Part shown: piece after piece, positions 1-5,272 of the stretch
Numbering within the stretch: the stretch's first letter is position 1
Layout of the letters: each line of letters begins with the position of its first letter
Assembly: GCA_934456315.1 (NCBI GenBank)
Contig: CAKSHG010000043.1
Span: forward strand, 1-12,701
Direction: 5' to 3'
From: an uncultured Oscillospiraceae bacterium
GTDB taxonomy: Bacteria; Bacillota; Clostridia; Oscillospirales; Ruminococcaceae
DNA: 12,701 nt
Program-made: the position numbers and the translations under genes
The notes under the pieces: model-generated
The model's input: the letters and a program-made list of their open reading frames with translations, nothing else
Database searches by the model: none
Told to the model about the DNA's origin: nothing

Positions 1-25
1 AGTGTCCAGGAAACGAGGTATCACA

Positions 26-658
26 ATGAAATACGCAGGAATGCCAATGGGAATGTGGACGGTGTTTTCGGGGTCGTTCAGGAAGCAGCTGACCAATGTG
101 TTCGGACTTGACCAGGGGACGTCCAAAGCCGTAATATCCTCCGCCAAGCGGAAATACCGCGAAATAATCAGCGGTCTGCCGGAATTCGAAAAGGCAGACA
201 GATTCAAAATGAACATCGTCAACTGCGCAATGTTGTCGGCGATCATTCTGAACATGCCGGAACGTCCTGACGTTGAACGGCTGACGAAATTCTATGCCGA
301 TTCCATGATGATCCCCGCAATGCGCTGGTTCTGCCGTAAAAGCGGAAAATCCAAATTCACGGAGAAAGACGTAGCCGGAATGAAGCAGACTGCGGCTCTT
401 AGAGCCGGCGACCGCAACCCCTATTCCTGGAACATGGACTACCTTCCCTACGACGACGGCAGCGGCTATGAAGCGAGATTCTACTGCTGCGGTATCTGCA
501 CGCTGACGAGGGAGCTTGGGCTTTACGACCTTGTTCCCGCAATGTGCCGCCTTGACTACACAATGACCGACGCCGGAGAAACTGCGGACTTCGTCCGGGA
601 ATACACCCTCGCCTCCGGCGGACCCTACTGCGACTGCGGCTACAAGCGCAAAAAATAA
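26..658 (+). CDS. L-2-amino-thiazoline-4-carboxylate (ATC) hydrolase-like protein, paralogue 1
   Basis: A soluble protein of about 210 residues resembling the ATC hydrolase-like family, named after the Pseudomonas enzyme that opens the thiazoline ring of L-ATC on the way to cysteine. I recognise the family from the C-terminal part: a Cys-Gly-Ile motif, a RELGL segment, PAMC followed by RLDY, then a Gly-Gly-Pro-Tyr-Cys-Asp ending. The next gene keeps the equivalent cysteines and aspartates, so these are the likely functional residues. An in-frame GTG lies at position 2, but the ATG at 26 is preceded by GAGG with 7 nt spacing, so I start there. No signal peptide or membrane segment is seen. Most members of this family are untested and the substrate here is unknown; Firmicute members are often far from the Pseudomonas enzyme. 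Any promoter or upstream partner lies outside the window. Confidence 0.7.
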   Translation: MKYAGMPMGMWTVFSGSFRKQLTNVFGLDQGTSKAVISSAKRKYREIISGLPEFEKADRFKMNIVNCAMLSAIILNMPERPDVERLTKFYADSMMIPAMRWFCRKSGKSKFTEKDVAGMKQTAALRAGDRNPYSWNMDYLPYDDGSGYEARFYCCGICTLTRELGLYDLVPAMCRLDYTMTDAGETADFVREYTLASGGPYCDCGYKRKK

Positions 659-703
659 ACGCTCCGCCGGAAGCGCAGCTGACCTGAACGCAGGAGAGAG
701 ATC

Positions 704-1369
704 ATGAAAAGAAGTTATCCCAGATCATGGGGAAAGTTGTTCGAAAGATACATCAGCATAAACATGCCCGAAAAGAAAAGCGAAATATGCGAAAGGGCAG
801 ATAAGGAATACCGAAAACTGATCACCACCCAGATGCCCGACCTTGGCGGCAAAAAGAACGGCATGTCCTCAAACATGGACACCTGGTTCACAATAGTGGC
901 ATTCTACGAGGCAAGCGATCACCTGATCGACGGCAGGGCATTCCAGGTGATATACGGCTGGCACGCCGACAGGCTGCGGTTCCTCGGGAAGTTCGTCGAC
1001 GGTAACAGGCACAAGTTCCCCTACAGGCTGTTCGAAAAGATCTACAACAAATACGAACGCCAGCTCCGGGAACACCAGGCGAAGGGCGAATGGACGGACT
1101 CCTGGGACATACGGGTAAATCCGGAGCACCACACCACGGGCTACAGCTTTGAGCTTATAGGCTGTCCCATAGCCCGGCACGCAAGGGAACACGGATACGA
1201 GAACCTGCTTCCCTACCTCTGCCAGACGGATCACGTCCTCGCCGAGGTGCTCCACGCAAAGCTCATACGGACAAAGACCGAGATACTTGGCGGCGACTGC
1301 TGCGATTACTGGTACGTCGGCGACAAAAGCGAACCGGCAAGGCAATACGCCGACCTGAAGAAGATATGA
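704..1369 (+). CDS. L-2-amino-thiazoline-4-carboxylate (ATC) hydrolase-like protein, paralogue 2
   Basis: A 221-residue soluble protein of the same family as the gene just upstream. It aligns with it by eye in the C-terminal third: GCPIARHAREHGY here corresponds to CCGICTLTRELGL there; PYLCQTDH to PAMCRLDY; and GGDCCD to GGPYCD. The rest is clearly diverged, so this is an old duplication and not a recent tandem copy. AGGAGAG stands just upstream of the ATG. The 45-nt gap to the preceding stop, with no visible promoter, suggests co-transcription. The shared cysteines and the Asp after the last Cys are the candidate active-site or structural residues. The actual substrate cannot be read from sequence; thiazoline or other amidine/carbamoyl chemistry is only the family-name expectation. 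Confidence 0.7.
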   Translation: MKRSYPRSWGKLFERYISINMPEKKSEICERADKEYRKLITTQMPDLGGKKNGMSSNMDTWFTIVAFYEASDHLIDGRAFQVIYGWHADRLRFLGKFVDGNRHKFPYRLFEKIYNKYERQLREHQAKGEWTDSWDIRVNPEHHTTGYSFELIGCPIARHAREHGYENLLPYLCQTDHVLAEVLHAKLIRTKTEILGGDCCDYWYVGDKSEPARQYADLKKI

Positions 1370-1396
1370 CACGCCCGGAATTTCACGGCGTGTTTT
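1369..1396 (+). terminator. Weak intrinsic terminator after the ATC hydrolase-like pair
   Basis: A perfect 7-bp stem, ACACGCC (1369-1375) with GGCGTGT (1387-1393), has an 11-nt loop and is followed by a short U-run (TTTT, 1393-1396). It starts at the last base of the upstream stop codon. On the minus strand there is no U-tract, so it should act mainly on plus-strand transcripts. The short U-run makes it a weak candidate. Confidence 0.5.
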
Positions 1397-1877
1397 ACAG
1401 TTTCTTTATATAGAAGTGATCCATGGTTCCATGAACCACGGCAGCGGGCTTTTCTATCTGACGGTACCCGGAGTTCTCGTACATTTTCAGCGCAGTGGCA
1501 AGATTCGTGTGGGTTTCAAGGTACAGATAACGATATCCGGCTGACCTTGCCCAGCTTTCAGCAAGGCTTAGCAGCTCCTTTCCATAGCCTTTCCCTTTTG
1601 CCTGGTCTGTCAGGTACAGCTTCTGAAGCTCCGCGCAGTCGGGTATCCCGGCGAACTCTGCGGTGCCGACGCCGCCGATAACGTCCCCGTTCTCACCCAG
1701 AGCGATGTAATATACCCGCTTCCCCGGAGCGCTGTTGTAAAACTCGCTGAGCCGGTCCAGCTCCGGGTCAAAATAGACCGTCCCGGGAATATCCAGATGG
1801 AATTTCTCAAGATTCGCACGGATTATCTGTGCGATTTACTTATCGTCGCCCTTTTCTATTTTCCTGTAATTCAGCAT
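1395..1877 (-). pseudogene. GNAT N-acetyltransferase interrupted by an in-frame stop at codon 14
   Basis: Read on the minus strand from ATG 1877-1875 to TAA 1397-1395, this gives 160 codons of a GNAT-fold acetyltransferase with one internal TAA (1838-1836, codon 14). The acetyl-CoA motif A is visible (LYLTDQAKGKGYGKELL; K-G-K-G-Y-G pyrophosphate loop), as is the C-terminal N-x-A-x3-MYENSGY signature. The reading frame is unchanged on both sides of the stop, so a single-base nonsense change explains it, not a frameshift. After the stop no ATG, GTG or TTG occurs in frame until Met within the MYENSGY motif, so no functional enzyme can start conventionally downstream. Upstream are GGAAG about 8 nt before the ATG and a consensus promoter (1947-1975), so transcription is probably intact. 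The substrate is unknown. Alternatives are a sequencing error, readthrough, or a rare start codon just after the stop. Confidence 0.85.
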
Positions 1878-1946
1878 AGATATCACTTCCGGTTTTAGTT
1901 TCCGCACAGCGTGACGATATGGGAACTGTCAGCTGCGGCTGTAGTA

Positions 1947-1975
1947 ATTATATATCAATTCCGGCATTATGTCAA
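1947..1975 (-). promoter_or_regulatory. Consensus sigma-70/sigma-A promoter for the GNAT gene
   Basis: On the minus strand, TTGACA (1975-1970) and TATAAT (1952-1947) are separated by exactly 17 nt. Both hexamers match consensus at every position. Transcription should start near 1940, giving a leader of roughly 60 nt to the ATG at 1877. Confidence 0.85.
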
Positions 1976-1980
1976 CATCA

Positions 1981-2008
1981 GCGCGGCTCCGGCAGCCGCG
2001 CCTTTTTT
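1981..2008 (+). terminator. Strong intrinsic terminator lying between two divergent promoters
   Basis: The perfect 8-bp GC-rich stem GCGCGGCT (1981-1988) / AGCCGCGC (1994-2001), with a 5-nt loop, is followed by C and six T (2003-2008). It points in the plus direction. No plus-strand gene ends nearby; the closest is at 1369. It may stop read-through before the MATE promoter or end an unrecognised short RNA. Confidence 0.8.
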
Positions 2009-2082
2009 CTGTCCGTACCTCATCAGCGCATGAAGTGTGCTGACAAAGCACTCCGATATCAGTGCCCCAGCACAAATCCCGC

Positions 2083-2111
2083 TTGACAATCTGTCCCGAA
2101 AGTGTTATGAT
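2083..2111 (+). promoter_or_regulatory. Promoter of the MATE efflux gene
   Basis: TTGACA (2083-2088), a 17-nt spacer and TATGAT (2106-2111) form a near-consensus sigma-A promoter. Transcription should begin near 2118, leaving a leader of about 88 nt before the chosen ATG at 2206. Confidence 0.8.
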
Positions 2112-2126
2112 ATGTTGGCGGCAGAG

Positions 2127-2142
2127 TGTGCACCTCTGCACA
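2127..2142 (+). promoter_or_regulatory. Dyad at the start of the MATE transcript
   Basis: TGTGCA (2127-2132) and TGCACA (2137-2142) form a 6-4-6 inverted repeat starting about 9 nt after the predicted transcription start. This is a usual place for a repressor operator, but it could also be a short RNA hairpin; an alternative overlapping hairpin pairs GCAGAG (2121-2126) with CTCTGC (2134-2139). No cognate regulator is visible in the window. Confidence 0.35.
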
Positions 2143-2205
2143 TGCGGCAATGGAGCCGTACCGCGCAGCAACTCATAACGCATGACAAAAGACAGGGAAA
2201 GTAAA

Positions 2206-3582
2206 ATGAATACAAAGACGTGTTCCATACAAATGACATCAGGATCGCTATGGAAGAACATACTGCTTTTCAGCCTTCCGCTGATGATGACGCAGGTGCT
2301 GGAGGTACTGTTCAACCTAAGCGACGTAGCGATAGCCGGAAAATTCGCAGACTACATAGCGCTGGGCGCTGTCGGCTCAACAACGCTGCTTGTGACGCTC
2401 TTCACCGGATTCCTCATCGGAATGGGCGCAGGCGTCAACGTCCGCGCGGCGCACAGGCTTGGCGCGGGAGATGACGACGGCGTAAGAATGACAGTGCACT
2501 CCTCGCTTCTGGTTTGCAGTATAACCGGGCTGATAGCCTGTCTTGTGTGCCTGTTCCTGGCGGAGCCAATGCTGGAACTGCTGAAAACGAAATCGGAACT
2601 ACTGCCCAGCGCCGTGACTTACCTGAAGATATACTCCCTCGGAATGCCTGCGATGGCGGTGTACAATTTCGGAAGCGGCATACTAAGCGCCTGCGGCGAA
2701 ACCAGGCGTCCGCTGGTGTACCTCTCGATAGCCGGAGCGCTGAACATTGCGCTGAACCTGTTCTTCGTCATCTGCTGCGGAATGGCGGCTGACGGCGTTG
2801 CAACGGCAAGCGTTATCTCGCAGTACCTCTCGGCGGCACTGATAGTGATACACCTCGCCCGTCGGAAGGACTGCTGCGCTCTGCGCCCCTCCCGGAAATA
2901 CATCAGCAGCCGGGCGTGCGCTGACGTGCTCATGCTTGGTATCCCCGCCGGAATACAGAACGCAGTGTTCGCCGTGGCGAATCTGTTCGTACAGACCGGC
3001 GTGAACCACTTCGACGCCATGACCGTATCCGGAAACTCCGCTGCCGCCAATGCGGACGCGATAATCTTCAACGTCCAGGCTGCGATACACACCGGCTGCG
3101 CAAGCTTCATCAGCCGCAACCGCGGCGCCGGCGACCACTCCAGAATGATGAAAAGCTATGTCGTCAGCCTGACCTACTCATTTGCAGCGGGAGCGATACT
3201 AGGCGGGCTTCTCATGCTGTTCGGGCATGGATTCCTGTCGCTGTTCGCGAACGACGAAGCGGTCATCAGCGCCGGAATGGAGCGTATCTACATAATGGGC
3301 TGGAGCTACCCTATCGCGGCATTCATGGACTGCACCATCGCAGCCGCCCGCGGAATCGGTAAAACCGTCGTCCCGACCATCATGGTGATAATGGGCTCCT
3401 GCGTGTTCCGCGTGGCGTGGGTCTATACGATATTCGCGTACTTCCAGACGATAACTTCGCTGTACCTGCTGTACAGCTTCTCCTGGGCTATCACCGCCGC
3501 AGCGGAAATGGCGTACTTCCTGACTGTCAGCAGAAAGCTAAAAACGTCCAGCGAAAAAGTAAGGCTGGATAAAACTGCCTGA
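2206..3582 (+). CDS. MATE family multidrug/toxic compound efflux pump
   Basis: A 458-residue polytopic membrane protein with about 12 hydrophobic segments in two similar halves, the normal size and layout of the MATE family. These are cation-coupled antiporters that export drugs and cationic or metabolic compounds. The family hallmarks at the N-terminal end are LFSLPLMMTQVLEVLFNLSD followed by VAIAGKF and the ALGAVGSTTLL segment. I prefer the ATG at 2206 (AGGGAAAG just upstream) over the in-frame ATG at 2182, which lacks a clear ribosome binding site. It has its own promoter (2083-2111) and ends at a bidirectional terminator, so it is a single-gene unit. Among MATE groups the sequence looks closest to the DinF/YoeA-like bacterial branch, but the substrate and the coupling ion (Na+ or H+) cannot be told by eye. 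It carries no sign of truncation. Confidence 0.9.
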   Translation: MNTKTCSIQMTSGSLWKNILLFSLPLMMTQVLEVLFNLSDVAIAGKFADYIALGAVGSTTLLVTLFTGFLIGMGAGVNVRAAHRLGAGDDDGVRMTVHSSLLVCSITGLIACLVCLFLAEPMLELLKTKSELLPSAVTYLKIYSLGMPAMAVYNFGSGILSACGETRRPLVYLSIAGALNIALNLFFVICCGMAADGVATASVISQYLSAALIVIHLARRKDCCALRPSRKYISSRACADVLMLGIPAGIQNAVFAVANLFVQTGVNHFDAMTVSGNSAAANADAIIFNVQAAIHTGCASFISRNRGAGDHSRMMKSYVVSLTYSFAAGAILGGLLMLFGHGFLSLFANDEAVISAGMERIYIMGWSYPIAAFMDCTIAAARGIGKTVVPTIMVIMGSCVFRVAWVYTIFAYFQTITSLYLLYSFSWAITAAAEMAYFLTVSRKLKTSSEKVRLDKTA

Positions 3583-3595
3583 CTTGAATTTACAT

Positions 3596-3635
3596 AAAAA
3601 TGACCCGCGCTCTCATGTGAACGCGGGTAATTTTT
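3596..3635. terminator. Bidirectional intrinsic terminator between convergent genes
   Basis: ACCCGCG (3603-3609) pairs with CGCGGGT (3622-3628) around a 12-nt loop. The flanking AAAAAT (3596-3601) and ATTTTT (3630-3635) supply a U-tract in both directions. It serves the MATE gene on the plus strand and the Ig/FN3 protein gene, which ends at 3640, on the minus strand. Confidence 0.85.
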
Positions 3636-3639
3636 ATAC

Positions 3640-4758
3640 TCAATTTGCGCTGACGATATTTGACCAGCTGCCGTAAACTTTGCTGCCGTTTACGGTTGTG
3701 TAGGGGCGCACCTTGAACTGGTATTTCTTCCCTGATGTCAACTTTGCCGTATATTTCAGCGATTTTGTGGTGGCGAGCTTGGTGAATTTCCCGCCGTCAA
3801 CGGAACGGTACACCACGTATCCGGTCGCTCCCGCCGATTTTTTCCAGCTCAGGGTTTCCTTAGCGCCGGACGCCTTGCCGGTCAGGGCAACTTTCTTGGG
3901 AACTATTTTGAATGTCAGGGTCTTGGTTCCGGTGTAATCGCCCTTGCCTGTGATGGTTACTGTCGCTGTGCCTATGTTCGTGTTGTTCTTGTAGGATACG
4001 GTGTAGTCCGTGCCGTTTACTAGTTTCTTGTCGCCGTCCTTTACAGTGACGGTGGGCTTTATTGCTTTGCCGGAGTAAGCCTGATTTTTGATACTGGAAA
4101 ACTGTAAATCTGAAATTTTCTTGGATGACTTAACGCTATTATTATCTCCCGGCTCAATTATTATTTTCCACGTAAAATTTCCATAGTCTTTAATGTCTGT
4201 ATAATTTTTATAAACACATATTGAGCTTATATTGTTAAAAGTGATATCCTTAACATCTTTAAATTCATTAAGCCAATGCATATCAGCAAGGTCTTTATTG
4301 TACTGGTCTATCATTTCCTGAACTGATACGCCGGAACGAAAAACGCCTCTTTGACTATAGACACCCTTGTCGTTTAATCCGCCATATGATGTAAGAATGG
4401 GGGATTTATAATTTGTAGTTTCAAACCATACATCAAGGACTTCCTCTTTCCCATTTTCCGGAATAATAGAAAAAGTTATAATGTCTGTTGGTTTGATATC
4501 TTCCATAAGTCGTATTTCTGCTTTTGACGATTCAATCTCTATCGCCGAGCTTCCCACATGTCCTGCGGAACTTATATATGCACCGTACTCCGCATTCGAA
4601 TATACATACAGTGGTGGGATATACATAATATCATGTTCATGACCGATATATGTTATCTGTTTTGTTGCCGCCCCCGCACCTACGCTAAGCCCACACACCG
4701 AAGCCGTAGTAGCAATCACCGCCGCCATAAGTCCCGCCAGGACCTTTTTCAGTTTCAT
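3640..4758 (-). CDS. Secreted protein with C-terminal Ig-like and fibronectin type III domains
   Basis: A 372-residue exported protein. Residues 1-31 form a signal peptide (MKLKKVLAGL, a hydrophobic core, then an Ala-rich AGA/A site). Residues 33-210 match nothing I recognise. Residues about 218-287 are a bacterial Ig-like module (AYSGKAIKPTVTVKDG ... GTDYTVSYKNN ... GTATVTITGKGDYTGT), common in gut Firmicute surface proteins. Residues about 288-372 are an FN3 domain (LSWKKSAGATGYVVYRS ... YQFKVRPY ... GSWSN). No sortase motif, dockerin or C-terminal anchor is seen, so it may be released. The ATG at 4758 is chosen because GGAGGT lies 6 nt upstream; an upstream in-frame ATG at 4776 would put that site inside the gene. 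The DNA for the N-terminal region (about 4080-4660) is much more AT-rich than that for the Ig/FN3 part, suggesting a module swap. It is divergent from the XRE regulator gene. Confidence 0.85.
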   Translation of the reverse strand: MKLKKVLAGLMAAVIATTASVCGLSVGAGAATKQITYIGHEHDIMYIPPLYVYSNAEYGAYISSAGHVGSSAIEIESSKAEIRLMEDIKPTDIITFSIIPENGKEEVLDVWFETTNYKSPILTSYGGLNDKGVYSQRGVFRSGVSVQEMIDQYNKDLADMHWLNEFKDVKDITFNNISSICVYKNYTDIKDYGNFTWKIIIEPGDNNSVKSSKKISDLQFSSIKNQAYSGKAIKPTVTVKDGDKKLVNGTDYTVSYKNNTNIGTATVTITGKGDYTGTKTLTFKIVPKKVALTGKASGAKETLSWKKSAGATGYVVYRSVDGGKFTKLATTKSLKYTAKLTSGKKYQFKVRPYTTVNGSKVYGSWSNIVSAN

Positions 4759-4783
4759 AATTATACCTCCATTCATTTTTCAG

Positions 4784-4801
4784 CCAATGAAATACCATTG
4801 G
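4784..4801. promoter_or_regulatory. 6-6-6 dyad between the surface-protein gene and the XRE gene
   Basis: CCAATG (4784-4789) and CATTGG (4796-4801) are perfect inverted repeats separated by 6 nt. They lie just downstream of the -10 of the minus-strand promoter (4813-4841), about at the transcription start. This would suit an operator, and the neighbouring XRE protein is the obvious candidate to bind it. That link is inference only. Confidence 0.4.
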
Positions 4802-4812
4802 TTTATACTGAT

Positions 4813-4841
4813 ATTATAATATAATAAATTGAATTTGTCAA
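4813..4841 (-). promoter_or_regulatory. Consensus promoter of the Ig/FN3 surface-protein gene
   Basis: On the minus strand, TTGACA (4841-4836), a 17-nt spacer and TATAAT (4818-4813) match the sigma-A consensus at all twelve positions. Predicted start is near 4806, about 48 nt upstream of the ATG at 4758. This is strong basal promoter strength for a gene of this type, so repression is plausible. Confidence 0.85.
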
Positions 4842-4861
4842 GTGATACTAATGAAATATGT

Positions 4862-4867
4862 TATGAT
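4862..4867 (+). promoter_or_regulatory. Possible -10 element of the XRE gene
   Basis: TATGAT lies 27 nt before the XRE start codon. At the proper distance upstream I see no good -35 hexamer; the expected position (4839-4844) overlaps the -35 of the divergent promoter. A weak or regulated promoter is likely, and the two divergent promoters may compete. Confidence 0.4.
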
Positions 4868-4894
4868 TTTCTCAATGGAAAGGAATGATATATC

Positions 4895-5227
4895 ATGGCA
4901 TATTACAGACGAATAAGAGAACTCCGCGAGGACAGCGACAAGACCCAGCGCGAGATCGCCGAATATCTCGGCACGCCCTACCAATACTATGCGGTCTACG
5001 AAAAGGGCGGGAGCGAAATATCCTTCGAGCGCGCCATCGCCCTTGCGAAATACTATAACGTGAGCCTTGACTACATCGCCGGGCTGACCGACGTAAAGCA
5101 GAATTCCTCAGTGAACAGCGTTCCGGAAAACAAAAAAGCTCTCATCAAGCAACTGAACAGCCTCTCACCAAAAGAACGCGAACAGCTTTCCGGACTTCTT
5201 GAAGCGATGATAAATCTCCTGAAATAA
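4895..5227 (+). CDS. XRE-family helix-turn-helix transcriptional regulator
   Basis: A 110-residue DNA-binding protein. Residues 6-66 form a Cro/C1-type HTH: RIRELREDSDKTQREIAEYL, then the recognition helix region GTPYQYYAVYEKG, then ISFERAIALAKYYNVSLDYI, ending in AGLTD, the usual close of this domain. Residues 75-110 are predicted helical (KKALIKQLNSLSPKEREQLS ...) and may serve in dimerisation. AAAGGAATG precedes the ATG, a site also used before the HPF gene at 8419. It stands alone, divergent from the Ig/FN3 gene, with a dyad and overlapping promoters in the 136-nt gap, so autoregulation and control of that neighbour are the simplest guesses. No phage or toxin genes are nearby that would argue for a prophage repressor or antitoxin role. 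The effector is unknown. Confidence 0.9.
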   Translation: MAYYRRIRELREDSDKTQREIAEYLGTPYQYYAVYEKGGSEISFERAIALAKYYNVSLDYIAGLTDVKQNSSVNSVPENKKALIKQLNSLSPKEREQLSGLLEAMINLLK

Positions 5228-5258
5228 AAATATCCCCCGCTCCAACGAACGGGGGATA
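5226..5258. terminator. Terminator shared by the XRE and cellobiose phosphorylase genes
   Basis: TATCCCCCG (5231-5239) pairs perfectly with CGGGGGATA (5250-5258) around a 10-nt loop. On the minus strand the stem is followed by five U (A-run 5226-5230), making it a strong terminator for the phosphorylase gene. On the plus strand the U-tract is poor, so it is weaker for XRE. Confidence 0.85.
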
Positions 5259-5272
5259 AATTCTATCTTGAA

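Noticed and set aside
869..1372. A 167-codon minus-strand frame over the second ATC hydrolase-like gene
   Set aside because: It is antisense to a gene with clear family motifs and a good ribosome binding site; its product is Val/Ala-rich without motifs.
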